Below the pieces are notes generated by a model that was not told the origin of the DNA, ran no database searches, and was given only the letters and a program-made list of their open reading frames with translations. The position numbers were made by a program, and so were the translations under genes. Positions 17,196-25,833 of a DNA stretch of 64,000 nucleotides are shown here, piece after piece. Source of the DNA: Cytobacillus oceanisediminis (GTDB lineage: Bacteria; Bacillota; Bacilli; Bacillales; Cytobacillaceae); the NCBI RefSeq assembly GCF_003182355.1, contig NZ_QGTW01000002.1, forward strand, positions 62,001 to 126,000. Reading direction: 5' to 3'. Position 1 is the stretch's first letter, and each line of letters begins with the position of its first letter.

Positions 17196-17792
17196 ATGAA
17201 AAAAGCTTCCTCTTCTGAAATAAAGAGAGGGCAATCGATATCCTTTCGTGTCCCTTCTGATACACCTGATCATATCTTGAAGCATTTGCAAAAGCTGAAG
17301 GAAACCGAAAGACGGAATTTTTCAAGCAAAATTGCAGAGTATGTAATGCAGGGAGTCAGCAGTTCCCAAAACAAGGATCGGGAAACCATTACCATTCCCC
17401 TTCCTAAGGGATTAAGCAAGATTCAAAGGGATTGGCTAAAGCATGAGCATTCAGAAGCATTGCTGGGCAGCATTCTTTATCAGTTAATTACGGATCCTGT
17501 TCGTGCTACGTCTTTGCTTGCCTCTCTGAACAGCAGGTCTTCTGATCTGGATGAGGCATTGTATCTGCAAGAGGAACCTTTGCCTAAGCTTGAACAATAT
17601 GATTCAGCGGCGGCTGCCTTAGAAGAAACCCATTCTGAACCCGTGGCGGATATTGAAGATGATTTGCTTGATTTTGATTGGGAAAAAGCAAGAAAAGAAC
17701 AGCAAGAACAAGCAGAAGATGAACCTGAAGAGGAAAGCGAAGAAGATTTGGATACACTTCTTGGCGGCTTTCTTGCACATATGAATAAATAA
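17196..17792 (+). CDS. parR: ParR-like DNA-binding partner of ParM
   Basis: 198 residues. The N-terminal 60 residues look like a ribbon-helix-helix DNA-binding domain (ISFRVPSDTPDHILKHLQKLK, then a helix ending in IAEYVMQGV). The last 60 residues are strongly acidic (many Glu/Asp, DFDWEKARKEQQEQ), ending in LDTLLGGFLAHMNK. ParR proteins bind centromere iterons with the RHH domain and contact ParM filament ends with the C-terminal tail. Position, order and size fit; naming relies on context. A strong terminator closes the operon. Confidence 0.8.
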   Translation: MKKASSSEIKRGQSISFRVPSDTPDHILKHLQKLKETERRNFSSKIAEYVMQGVSSSQNKDRETITIPLPKGLSKIQRDWLKHEHSEALLGSILYQLITDPVRATSLLASLNSRSSDLDEALYLQEEPLPKLEQYDSAAAALEETHSEPVADIEDDLLDFDWEKARKEQQEQAEDEPEEESEEDLDTLLGGFLAHMNK

Positions 17793-17799
17793 AGGGAAA

Positions 17800-17837
17800 G
17801 GGGAGTTTCGGATTTTAACCGAAACTCCCCTTTTTTG
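17800..17837 (+). terminator. Intrinsic terminator of the parMR operon
   Basis: Perfect 12-bp stem GGGGAGTTTCGG / CCGAAACTCCCC, ATTTTAA loop, six T. Confidence 0.92.
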
Positions 17838-17907
17838 TATTTAGATGGGATTTTTCCGGGTAAATTACAGGTACAGCCTATTTTGGCACAGAAAAGGAGG
17901 AACAGAG

Positions 17908-18810
17908 TTGGTTTATGATTGTCTAATTGTAGGCGGCGGAATTGCTGGCCTACAGGCTGCTATTCAGCTTGGCAGGTATAAGCATAGCGTTTTGGTTCTT
18001 GATTCCAATGATGGACGCTCTACCATATGCAGGAGCTACCATAATATTTTAGGTTATCCTGATGGTGTAAGCGGCCAGGAATTGCGGGAAATAGGGAAAA
18101 GGCATGCGGAAAGCCTTGGGGTGGAGTTTGCTTTCGAGAGAGTTGAGCAGGCTCAAAAGACAAGCGAAGGTTTTGAAGTTACATCCGATAACGGGAATAA
18201 ATACAGCGGCATCCGGATATTGCTCGCAACAGGGGTCATGGATCGCATCCCTCCATTCCCTGAATTAATGCCGTGCCTGGGTATTTCAGTGTATGTATGC
18301 CCTGATTGTGACGGATATGAGGTGAAGGACAAACGCACAATAATACTCGGCTCAGGGAACGCGGGGGCTAGTATGGCTTTAACTTTGTCCTATTGGACGA
18401 ATGATCTTGTTTATATTAACCATGAAAAAGCTGCGGTAAATCAAAAGCTCATGGAGAAAATGAAGGAAAAAAACATTGAATATATTGAAAGTGCCATTCA
18501 AAAGGTACTTGCAGAAGATGACAAATTTAATGGAGTATTGCTGGAAAGAGGAAAAGAAGTAACAGGCGATAGAGGGTTTATTGCTTTTGGAGGAAACGAG
18601 GTAAAATCCGGCCTAGCCAAACAGCTGGGAGTCGAACGCCTAGAAAATAAGCATATTGTAACAGATGCCCGATCAAAGATGACTAATGTAAAAAACGTTT
18701 GGGCAGCAGGCGACGTCGCAGCACACTCTGAGCAAGTCACAATCGCAATGGGAGAAGGCTCCCAGGCAGCCATTTGGATTCATAAATCGCTTTTGCAGGA
18801 AAAAAAGTAG
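17908..18810 (+). CDS. Thioredoxin-reductase-like NAD(P)/FAD oxidoreductase
   Basis: 300 residues. FAD motif CLIVGGGIAGLQAAIQLG (residues 5-22), the redox-type CPDCDGYE (C-x-x-C) near residue 130, NAD(P) motif IILGSGNAGASMALTL, and C-terminal NVWAAGDVAAHSEQVTIAMGEG for FAD. Lengths match low-molecular-weight thioredoxin reductase-like proteins. The start is TTG 17908 behind GGAGG (7-nt spacing); the longer frame upstream is not supported. The physiological partner is unknown and no thioredoxin gene is adjacent. Confidence 0.85.
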   Translation: MVYDCLIVGGGIAGLQAAIQLGRYKHSVLVLDSNDGRSTICRSYHNILGYPDGVSGQELREIGKRHAESLGVEFAFERVEQAQKTSEGFEVTSDNGNKYSGIRILLATGVMDRIPPFPELMPCLGISVYVCPDCDGYEVKDKRTIILGSGNAGASMALTLSYWTNDLVYINHEKAAVNQKLMEKMKEKNIEYIESAIQKVLAEDDKFNGVLLERGKEVTGDRGFIAFGGNEVKSGLAKQLGVERLENKHIVTDARSKMTNVKNVWAAGDVAAHSEQVTIAMGEGSQAAIWIHKSLLQEKK

Positions 18811-18900
18811 ATTTAAAAGGGTTTCACACTCATTATAAAAGGGTAATTAACTTGGTTTATTTTTTTGCCTTTTTCTCATATAATAGCCTATAAGCTATTG

Positions 18901-18955
18901 GGGGCTGTTCAAAAGTCGGGAAAATCTACTTGTACCCACTATTTGAACACTCATA
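18901..18955. repeat. Short inverted repeat, possible IS end remnant
   Basis: GGGGCTGTTCAAAAGT begins here and TGTTCAAA-AGT reappears inverted as ACT-ATTTGAACA about 20 nt later. The sequence resembles IS terminal repeats, but no transposase is nearby; it could equally be an operator for the next gene. Confidence 0.35.
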
Positions 18956-18971
18956 GAGAAAGGTGTATGAA

Positions 18972-19424
18972 TTGAAAAAAGAGGGATTGGATCTAGTTGT
19001 TCAGGAGTTGCTGGAGAGATCAGGGAGCCTTGTGAATATTAAGCTGGAAGGTCATTTTCCGGGAAATCGTTTAGCAGGCGGAAAGTACAGCATGGGATCG
19101 CATACAATTACACTATATATTGAAGAGATTAAAAACCAATGTTATCAGCTGTTTTCTTCAGGTGAACAGTTTTGGGATTATTTCGCTGTTGTTTTTGCAC
19201 ATGAACTTGGCCATGCGGAGGACAAAGAGCTCGAAGAATTAGCAGAACGGCTCGATTTTTGCGGGACTGAACAGGAGCGTTGTCAAATTGCCCTGAAAAT
19301 AGAAGAAAATGCATGGGGTTTTGCTGAAAAAATCCTTCCGGAAATGGATAGGGCTTTTATGCAGAAGATTATTTACCACTCATTAAAGCCATATTGGGAC
19401 CAGCTTCAATTGGAGCCAGCCTGA
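18972..19424 (+). CDS. Putative small zinc metallopeptidase-like protein
   Basis: 150 residues. It contains VFAHELGHAEDKE (HExxH at about residues 77-81), the zinc motif of small metallopeptidase-like domains, preceded by a beta-rich N-terminus and followed by an alpha-helical C-terminus rich in Glu. No signal peptide, so it is probably cytoplasmic. The start is TTG 18972 with AAAGGTG upstream; a GTG at 18963 is also in frame but would overlap that site. Function unknown. Confidence 0.6.
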   Translation: MKKEGLDLVVQELLERSGSLVNIKLEGHFPGNRLAGGKYSMGSHTITLYIEEIKNQCYQLFSSGEQFWDYFAVVFAHELGHAEDKELEELAERLDFCGTEQERCQIALKIEENAWGFAEKILPEMDRAFMQKIIYHSLKPYWDQLQLEPA

Positions 19425-19431
19425 ATTCCTG

Positions 19432-19465
19432 AAAGCCGCAGTAAAGAAAACTGCGGCTTTATTGT
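19432..19465 (+). terminator. Intrinsic terminator
   Basis: Perfect stem AAAGCCGCAG / CTGCGGCTTT followed by ATTGTGTTT; moderate T-content. Confidence 0.75.
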
Positions 19466-19534
19466 GTTTAAATAGCACCATTTCTCCAGAAATTAACCCA
19501 ATTTTGTCACGAAAAGGGTATTGATAAAATCAAT

Positions 19535-19547
19535 TGTAAGCGTTACA
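19535..19547. promoter_or_regulatory. LacI/CcpA-type operator, upstream copy
   Basis: Perfect palindrome TGTAAGCGTTACA, centred about 115 nt before the alpha-glucosidase start, with the AnCGnT core of LacI-family and cre operators. Confidence 0.5.
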
Positions 19548-19605
19548 CTTACTGTAGTAGTATGCAAATGCTGACAGCAAGCAGCTTTTTTTTATACCGC
19601 CCAAT

Positions 19606-19617
19606 GCAAACGTTTGC
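19606..19617. promoter_or_regulatory. LacI-type operator, proximal copy
   Basis: Perfect palindrome GCAAACGTTTGC, 41 nt before the alpha-glucosidase start. This is the form bound by LacI-family maltose/sugar repressors and by CcpA. Two copies about 70 nt apart suggest sugar-responsive repression. Confidence 0.6.
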
Positions 19618-19657
19618 GCACTGAATGAGAAATTATTTATAAATTGAGGGTGTTAAT

Positions 19658-21319
19658 ATGAAGAAGATTTGGTGGAAGGAAGCCGTTGGGTATCAAATTT
19701 ATCCACGCAGTTTCCAGGATTCAAATGGAGATGGGATTGGCGATCTTCAGGGAATCATTCAAAGACTTGATTATATTAAAGGTTTAGGTATAGATGTCAT
19801 TTGGATTTGCCCGATGTACAAATCTCCAAATGATGATAATGGCTACGATATTTCAGATTACCAGGATATTATGAAAGACTTCGGCACGATGGAGGATTTC
19901 AACCAGCTGCTTGACGAAGTCCATAAGCGTGATATGAAGCTGATTTTGGACCTTGTCTTAAACCATACAAGTGACGAACATCCTTGGTTCATAGAATCGC
20001 GCTCTTCCAAAGACAATCCAAAGAGGGATTGGTATATTTGGAGAGACGGCAAGAATGGCCAAGAGCCAAACAACTGGGAAAGTATTTTTGGCGGATCCGC
20101 ATGGGCATATGATGAGAAAACGGATCAATATTTCCTGCATGTTTTCTCTACTAGACAGCCTGATTTGAACTGGGAGAAAAAAGAAGTCCGCGAATCGCTA
20201 TATGATACGGTTAATTGGTGGCTTGATAAGGGAATCGATGGATTCCGAATCGATGCCATCAGCCATATAAAAAAGCGTCCGGGCTTCCCTGACATGCCGA
20301 ATCCGAAAAAGAAAAAGTATGTTTCATCCTTCGATATGCATATGAACCAGGAAGGGATTCATGAATTCTTAAAGGAATTTAAAGACCGCACATATGCTAA
20401 CTATGATGTTATGACAGTAGGCGAAGCGAACGGTGTTACTGTGGATGAAGCAGACCTTTGGGTTGGTGAAGATAAAGGCAAAATGGATATGATATTCCAA
20501 TTCGAACACCTGGGCCTGTGGGATGCGGAAACCAATCCGGAGCTCGATATTGTAGAACTTAAAAAAGTTCTTACCCGCTGGCAAAAAGGGCTTGAGGGGG
20601 ATGGCTGGAACGCTTTATTCATCGAGAACCACGATAAGCCGCGTGTTGTCTCGACATGGGGAAATGATAATGAATATTGGCACCAAAGTGCAACTTCAAT
20701 GGGTGCGATGTATTTCCTTATGCAGGGAACACCGTTTATTTATCAGGGACAGGAAATCGGCATGACAAATGTTCAATTCCCTTTCATTGATGATTATGAC
20801 GATGTGGCAGTCAAAAATCTGTACCGCATCAAAAAAGAAGAAGGCATCCCCCACCAGGCAATCATGGAGGTCATTTGGGCATCATCTCGTGACAACAGCC
20901 GTACCCCAATGCAGTGGTCCACAAAAGAGAACGCAGGGTTTACAACTGGTCAGCCGTGGATAAAAGTAAATCCGAATTATACGAATATTAATGTGGAAGT
21001 ACAATCTCAGGACGAAGATTCCATCCTTTCTTTTTATAAGAAAATGATTCGCCTGAAAAAAGAAAATGAAGTTTTCACATACGGGCAATATGATTTATTG
21101 CTAGAAGAAGATAAGCAGATTTATGCCTATACCCGCACTTCTGAGGATGATCAGGTAGTAGTTATTACAAACCTTTCATCCAAGGCAGCAGACTTTGAAT
21201 CAGAATTTAAGCTTTCATATGACCAGCTTTTATTGAATAACTACACTATTGAAAAGCATGAAGATGTTGATTCTTTCACACTTAAGCCCTATGAAGCGCG
21301 CGTATATCGTATAAAATAG
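19658..21319 (+). CDS. malL: GH13 oligo-1,6-glucosidase / alpha-glucosidase
   Basis: 553 residues. It opens with WWKEAVGYQIYPRSFQDSNG, standard for oligo-1,6-glucosidases, and carries the GH13 regions DLVLNHTSD (region I), GFRIDAISHI (region II, nucleophile Asp), VGEANG (region III, acid/base Glu) and FIENHDKPR (region IV, catalytic Asp). It hydrolyses alpha-1,6/alpha-1,4 bonds of isomaltose- or maltose-type oligosaccharides in the cytoplasm; no signal peptide. Trehalose-6-phosphate hydrolase is a related alternative, but no treP/treR is adjacent. Two LacI-type operators upstream imply sugar control. It may work downstream of the secreted amylopullulanase at 44-47 kb. Confidence 0.9.
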   Translation: MKKIWWKEAVGYQIYPRSFQDSNGDGIGDLQGIIQRLDYIKGLGIDVIWICPMYKSPNDDNGYDISDYQDIMKDFGTMEDFNQLLDEVHKRDMKLILDLVLNHTSDEHPWFIESRSSKDNPKRDWYIWRDGKNGQEPNNWESIFGGSAWAYDEKTDQYFLHVFSTRQPDLNWEKKEVRESLYDTVNWWLDKGIDGFRIDAISHIKKRPGFPDMPNPKKKKYVSSFDMHMNQEGIHEFLKEFKDRTYANYDVMTVGEANGVTVDEADLWVGEDKGKMDMIFQFEHLGLWDAETNPELDIVELKKVLTRWQKGLEGDGWNALFIENHDKPRVVSTWGNDNEYWHQSATSMGAMYFLMQGTPFIYQGQEIGMTNVQFPFIDDYDDVAVKNLYRIKKEEGIPHQAIMEVIWASSRDNSRTPMQWSTKENAGFTTGQPWIKVNPNYTNINVEVQSQDEDSILSFYKKMIRLKKENEVFTYGQYDLLLEEDKQIYAYTRTSEDDQVVVITNLSSKAADFESEFKLSYDQLLLNNYTIEKHEDVDSFTLKPYEARVYRIK

Positions 21320-21323
21320 TAAT

Positions 21324-21360
21324 AAAAACAGGACTCTCATGTGAGTATCCTGTTTTTTTT
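21324..21360 (+). terminator. Intrinsic terminator
   Basis: Stem AAAAACAGGA...TCTCA / TGAG...TCCTGTTTTT with TG loop and T-run. Confidence 0.85.
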
Positions 21361-21418
21361 GAGTGGATAAAGGAGTCTTTTGATGAACATCGTAAAAATA
21401 GGTAATGGAGGCGCAGGT

Positions 21419-21901
21419 ATGGCTAAGGGTAAAACGAATGCGATGCGTATTCTGGATGCGCAGAAGGTAGATTATGAATTAATCACCTACGACAGTCAGG
21501 ATGGAAAGATAGACGGGGTTTCGGTTGCGGAGAAGATTGGAAAAGATCCTAAGGCGGTCTATAAAACGCTAGTCGCTCAAGGCCACAGCAAGCAGGTATA
21601 TGTGTTTATCATTCCGGTGGAAGATGAACTGGATCTAAAAAAGGCCGCAAAGGCTGCAGGAGAAAAAAGGGTGGAGATGATTCCGGTTAAGGATATCCAG
21701 AAGCTTACCGGCTACATTCGCGGAGGCTGTTCTCCAGTCGGAATGAAAAAGCAATATCCTTCTTACGTTGATATTAAGGCTTCCGACCTTGAGGAGATCG
21801 TTGTCAGCGGCGGAAAGATTGGCATGCAAATGGAGCTGAAAATAGGTGATTTACAGCAAATTATAGGGGCAAAGCTAGAGGATCTTGTGAAAAGTGAATA
21901 A
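21419..21901 (+). CDS. ybaK: YbaK/EbsC-family Cys-tRNA(Pro) deacylase
   Basis: 160 residues. KTNAMRILDAQKVDYEL at the start, VYKTLVAQG around residue 50 (the conserved lysine of the active site), and GYIRGGCSPVGMKK near residue 100 are family signatures. The enzyme clears cysteine mischarged on tRNA-Pro. ATG 21419 is chosen because GGAGG lies just upstream and homologues begin MAKGKTNAMR; an in-frame ATG at 21383 also has a good AAAGGAG site and would add a 13-residue leader. Confidence 0.88.
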   Translation: MAKGKTNAMRILDAQKVDYELITYDSQDGKIDGVSVAEKIGKDPKAVYKTLVAQGHSKQVYVFIIPVEDELDLKKAAKAAGEKRVEMIPVKDIQKLTGYIRGGCSPVGMKKQYPSYVDIKASDLEEIVVSGGKIGMQMELKIGDLQQIIGAKLEDLVKSE

Positions 21902-21952
21902 ATAATCCTTTAAAGGGGGCTAATCGTTGTGATTTAGCGCTCTTTTTTTATT

Positions 21953-22141
21953 GGCCGTGTTAAAGCTTAATGATGATTTTGGCATCTTGCTGATTGGAGC
22001 GTAAGGCACGAGACTCAAGCGGGAGGAGCGTGTCAAAGGGAGGCCCCACAGGCGCGATAGGCACGGAGGAGCGTCAGACCGCCGGACCGCCGGCGGAAAG
22101 CGAACCTGGACCGGAAAACAATAGGCAAGTTTACCAGAGCC
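21953..22141. repeat. MITE-like intergenic repeat, family 1 (copy 2, diverged)
   Basis: Begins GGCCGTGTTAAAGCTTAATG and ends AAGTTTACCAGAGCC. Internal matches to copy 3 are GATTTTGGCATCTTGCTGATTG, GTGTCAAAGGGAGGCCCC and the GCGGAAAGCGAACC end region. It is more diverged and locally GC-rich (tandem CCGGACCGCCGGCGG). Confidence 0.7.
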
Positions 22142-22160
22142 TTTTTATTAAAAATCGAGT

Positions 22161-22252
22161 TTATCATGAACTTTGCCTCTTACATCGTTAACTTAATAAA
22201 TATATCATCAATCTTTTTTATTTTTCGTCAACTATTCCTAAATATCATCAAC
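22161..22252. repeat. 20-nt-period intergenic array A
   Basis: Core ATC-rTcAAC starts at 22163 (ATCATGAAC), 22183 (ATCGTTAAC), 22204 (ATCATCAAT), 22224 (TTCGTCAAC) and 22244 (ATCATCAAC): five units with 20, 21, 20, 20 nt spacing. It lies between a MITE-like element and the next gene. Confidence 0.6.
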
Positions 22253-22357
22253 TAATAAAACTATAGAAACCAACAGCTTTTTTTTCATAGGCATTCACCC
22301 ATCTATCTTTCTTTGCATACTGTAAGGTGAAAATGCATTTCGAAAGGAAGTGTAAGA

Positions 22358-23455
22358 GTGGCTGGGAAGAAATTAAATTACTTTGCCGGCGGAAACACTG
22401 CCCGCGGATTCCACAGTTTGTTTGATTCTAACCTGCAAGGGCTTGACCGTCTCTTTATTTTAAAAGGCGGGCCTGGGACAGGAAAATCCTCTCTGATGAA
22501 AGCGATCGGAGCGGAACTATCTGAAAAAGGCTATGATCTTGAATATATTCACTGCTCTTCTGACAATCATTCAATCGACGGAGTTATCATTCCAGCATTA
22601 AAAGCAGGCATTGTAGATGGAACAGCTCCACATGTCATTGAACCTCAAGCACCTGGTGCAGTTGATGAATATATCAATCTGGGAGAAGCCTGGGATTCGA
22701 AGGCATTGGCTGGGAAAAAAGAAGAAATTACTTCATTGGCAAGCCAGATTAGCAGCTCATTCGCAGCCGCCTATGAAACATTTGCTGAAGCGTTGAAAAT
22801 CCATGACGAATGGGAAAAAATTTATATCGAAAATATGAATTTCCAAAAGGCAGATGAACTGACGAAAAAGCTCATTCAGACCTTCTATGCAAATATGAAA
22901 TTGAATAAAACTCCATCTGTTAAGCACCGATATTTAGGGGCCGCCACTCCAACAGGCGCGGTAGACTTCGTGCCAAATCTTACAGAAGATATTCGGAAAA
23001 GGTACTTTATTAAGGGGCGTCCGGGTTCAGGCAAGTCAACTATGCTGAAAAAGCTGGCTGCAGAGGCCGAAAACCGAGGATTTGATATTGAAATCTATCA
23101 CTGCGGCTTTGACCCTCACAGCCTCGATATGATCATAGTGCGGGAGCTTGGTTTGGCTATTTTCGATAGCACCGCACCGCATGAATATTTTCCGAGCCGA
23201 GATGGTGATGAAATCATAGATATGTATGATATCACCATCAATTCAGGCACAGATGAAATTTATGCTGAACAGATTAAAGACATCAGCACCCGTTATAAAA
23301 ATAAAATGAGTGAAGCGATATCTTATTTGGCAAGGGCAAAAAGTCTTCATGATGAATTAGAAGAGATATATGTAGATGCTATGGATTTTGAGGCAGTAGA
23401 AAGGATTAAAGAGAGTATTCGCTCAGAACTGCTGCTGATTTCCGAAAAGGTGTAG
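22358..23455 (+). CDS. Two-P-loop ATPase, PRK06851-like
   Basis: 365 residues made of two similar halves, each with a Walker A motif: GGPGTGKSS (about residues 38-46) and GRPGSGKST (about 222-230), each followed by a strand and CS/CG-x-x-HS (HCSSDNHSIDGV; HCGFDPHSLDMI). The halves end in similar helical segments (KIHDEWEKIYIENMNF; SLHDELEEIYVDAMDF). This is an internal duplication typical of a conserved Firmicutes family of unknown function. GTG start with GGAAGTG upstream. The following gene encodes a glycine-rich protein. Confidence 0.8.
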   Translation: MAGKKLNYFAGGNTARGFHSLFDSNLQGLDRLFILKGGPGTGKSSLMKAIGAELSEKGYDLEYIHCSSDNHSIDGVIIPALKAGIVDGTAPHVIEPQAPGAVDEYINLGEAWDSKALAGKKEEITSLASQISSSFAAAYETFAEALKIHDEWEKIYIENMNFQKADELTKKLIQTFYANMKLNKTPSVKHRYLGAATPTGAVDFVPNLTEDIRKRYFIKGRPGSGKSTMLKKLAAEAENRGFDIEIYHCGFDPHSLDMIIVRELGLAIFDSTAPHEYFPSRDGDEIIDMYDITINSGTDEIYAEQIKDISTRYKNKMSEAISYLARAKSLHDELEEIYVDAMDFEAVERIKESIRSELLLISEKV

Positions 23456-23527
23456 CACACGTAAATCACGATTTTGGGCAATAGGCATACATTACACCGA
23501 AGGAAATGGAAAGGAGCTTTAGAATAG

Positions 23528-23998
23528 ATGGATTATATAAATTACCCTTTTTACCCATATATGCCTGATTATACTCTCGATGGCAGAACGTTTCCAGGAG
23601 GATCAAGCGGCGGATTTGGAATTCCAGGATTTCCGGGCGGAGGATCAGGCGGCGGATTCGGAATTCCAGGATTTCCGGGGGGAGGCCCAGGCGGGGGATT
23701 CGGACCGCCGGGACCACCGCCTGGCGGTGGGGGGCAGCAGCAAGATGGGGCTCCACCAGGGCCACCTCCAAGTTATACCCCGCAGATGCAGCAGGCAGGC
23801 ACATTTGCGGTTGATCCGGGAGGCATAAGACGCTGTTTATATCGCTATACCTATATCTGGCTTGAAAATGGCAACAGCTTCTGGTTTTACCCGACATTTG
23901 TAGGCCGAACCTCTGTAGCAGGATGGCGTTGGAGAAGATTCCGCTGGACTTATTACGGGACGGATTTAAGAAGAATTAGCTCATTCCAATGCTTTTAA
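23528..23998 (+). CDS. Glycine/proline-rich repeat protein, probably spore-surface type
   Basis: 156 residues. After MDYINYPFYPYMPDYT come imperfect repeats of GGGFGIPGFPGGG-x-G (residues about 24-70), then PPGPPPGGGG and a C-terminal aromatic/basic domain (RYTYIWLENGNSFWFYPTFVGR, WRWRRFRWTYYG). This layout, low-complexity Gly/Pro stretch plus a compact C-terminal domain, resembles spore coat or exosporium surface proteins; no signal peptide is present. A MITE-like repeat starts 7 nt after the stop. Function inferred from composition only. Confidence 0.6.
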   Translation: MDYINYPFYPYMPDYTLDGRTFPGGSSGGFGIPGFPGGGSGGGFGIPGFPGGGPGGGFGPPGPPPGGGGQQQDGAPPGPPPSYTPQMQQAGTFAVDPGGIRRCLYRYTYIWLENGNSFWFYPTFVGRTSVAGWRWRRFRWTYYGTDLRRISSFQCF

Positions 23999-24004
23999 TG
24001 AATA

Positions 24005-24211
24005 GGCTTTGATAAAGCTCATTGTTGATTTTGGCACCCTGTTGATTGTAGCGGAAGGTGCTAATCCCGCGAAAATGCATCCGCATTTTCTTCGTGCGGT
24101 GTTTATTCGAGGATGCTTATTCAATGTCCTGCGGGAGTGCGGATCAAAGGGAGACCCCGCAGGCGCAGAGCGCCTGGAGCGGAAATACAAAGGCAAGAGT
24201 TTAACAGAGCC
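24005..24211. repeat. MITE-like intergenic repeat, family 1 (copy 3, best preserved)
   Basis: Ends are GGCTTTGATAAAGC and GTTTAACAGAGCC, imperfect inverted repeats of the form GGCTyTGwTAAA. The interior has TTGATTTTGGCACCCTGTTG, CCTGCGGGAGTGC, GGGAGACCCCGCAGGC and CTGGAGCGGAAAT, with strong self-complementarity. It is located just after the stop of the glycine-rich gene. Confidence 0.78.
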
Positions 24212-24234
24212 AAAGAATAAGTCATGTTTAAATC

Positions 24235-24268
24235 AAAAAGGGTATCCAATGCCGGGACACCCTTTTTA
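24235..24268. terminator. Intrinsic terminator of the YjiH-type gene
   Basis: AAAAAGGGTATCC / GGGACACCCTTTTT stem, usable in both directions. Confidence 0.75.
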
Positions 24269-24271
24269 CAA

Positions 24272-25630
24272 TTAAAAAATAATATGTGCAGCCAGAACAA
24301 TTACCGGCAGCGTAATGATTGTTCTTTCTAAAAAGATAATAATCAAATCTTTAAGTGAAACCGGAATTTTAGATCCAAGAAGCAGTCCGCCCACTTCTGA
24401 CATGTAGATTAGCTGTGTAACCGATACAGCAGCTACGACAAAGCGAGTTAATTCACTCTCTATACTAGCGCCAATAACAGATGGCAGGAACATATCCGCA
24501 AATCCGACAATCATGGTTTCAGAAGCTGCAGCTGCCTCCGGAACCTGCATGAGCTGCAGGAGCGGAATAAAAGGCATGCCTAGATACTTAAATACTGGTG
24601 TGTACTCAGCGATGATAAGTGCAAGTGTGCCAAGTGCCATGACAATCGGCGCCACACCCATCCACATATCAAGAATGTTTTTGGCACCTTGTTCAAAGAA
24701 ATGCTTTACACTCTGATTGCCTTTTGCTTTTTCAACGGCCTGGGAGAATCCCCAGCTGACTGGAGTGTGTCCTTTTGGAATCGTTTCATCAAGTCCGCCT
24801 TCCTGGCCGTTATAATACGTATCAGGTTTTCTGGATAATGGCGGGATCCTTGGGCTAATAATCGCCGCAACGAATCCGGCTGCCGTAATGGTTAAATAAA
24901 AAGGCACGAATAAATGGCCTAAATTAACCTGTGAGATTACTACAAGGCTGAAGGTGATGGACACCACTGAGAAGGTTGTGCCAATGATAGCTGCTTCCCT
25001 TTTAGTGTAAAAGCCTTCCTCGTATTGTTTGCTTGTTAAAAGTACACCAATCGTTCCATCTCCGAGCCAGGAAGCGACACAGTCAATCGAAGATCTTCCT
25101 GGAAGCCTGAAGACAGGGCGCATGATTTTTGTTAATAATGATCCGAAAAATTCAAGAAGGCCGAAATTTAATAGCAACGGCAGAAAAAGTCCTGCAAACA
25201 AAAAGACCGAGAATAGAATTGGCAGCAGATCATTTAGCAGCAAGCCACCGGTATATTCAGACCAAACTTGCTCAGGCCCAATTTGGAACAGGGTCATTAC
25301 AGCAAAAATGCTCCCCAGTATTCTTGCCGCAAACCATATAGCCGGAACATCAAACAAGTTTTTAAAGAACGTGCTTTTTTCAATGAAAGCCGGCTTTAAA
25401 AACTTTGCAATGATTGTACCAAGAAGGGTCAGAACGATGATAAAAGTCATAATTTCAGGGAGATAAGCAGCAAGCCAATCCTGGACCCAGCCTGAAAAAA
25501 TGGCGATTGGGATCGTAATTTCCCCGTTATATTTTAGCGGAACCATAAAAAAGCTGATTCCGATAAGTGATGGAATAACAAATCTTAATATTTCTGAAGA
25601 TGTGTACTTCTTTCTGGATGCATTAATCAA
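24272..25630 (-). CDS. YjiH-family membrane protein with nucleoside-recognition (Gate) domain
   Basis: 452 residues with about ten hydrophobic segments. Conserved features are RLPGRSSIDCVASWLGDGTIG (residues about 170-190) and, in the second half, MGVAPIVMALGTLAL and EAAAASETMIVGFADMFLPS. These match the Gate/nucleoside-recognition superfamily, YjiH group, whose transport substrate is not established. The start is TTG 25630 behind AAAGGTGA. Single-gene unit. Confidence 0.8.
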   Translation of the reverse strand: MINASRKKYTSSEILRFVIPSLIGISFFMVPLKYNGEITIPIAIFSGWVQDWLAAYLPEIMTFIIVLTLLGTIIAKFLKPAFIEKSTFFKNLFDVPAIWFAARILGSIFAVMTLFQIGPEQVWSEYTGGLLLNDLLPILFSVFLFAGLFLPLLLNFGLLEFFGSLLTKIMRPVFRLPGRSSIDCVASWLGDGTIGVLLTSKQYEEGFYTKREAAIIGTTFSVVSITFSLVVISQVNLGHLFVPFYLTITAAGFVAAIISPRIPPLSRKPDTYYNGQEGGLDETIPKGHTPVSWGFSQAVEKAKGNQSVKHFFEQGAKNILDMWMGVAPIVMALGTLALIIAEYTPVFKYLGMPFIPLLQLMQVPEAAAASETMIVGFADMFLPSVIGASIESELTRFVVAAVSVTQLIYMSEVGGLLLGSKIPVSLKDLIIIFLERTIITLPVIVLAAHIIF

Positions 25631-25833
25631 TACAATTCACCTTTTCAACTTAATATTTATAAACCAAAAGTAATTTTAATTCATAACCTCTAAAAAGCCA
25701 ACTCCTTTCTCTTAAATTCCACCGTTTCCCTCCTTTTTAAACACAAAATAGATTATTTTAACAAGCATATTTTCATCTCCCATATTATGTTAAAATATAA
25801 AATAATCAAAATAATCAAAAATCAGGTGGGTGA

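Noticed and set aside
18901-18955. Insertion sequence
   Set aside because: Only a short IS-end-like inverted repeat; no transposase or second end.
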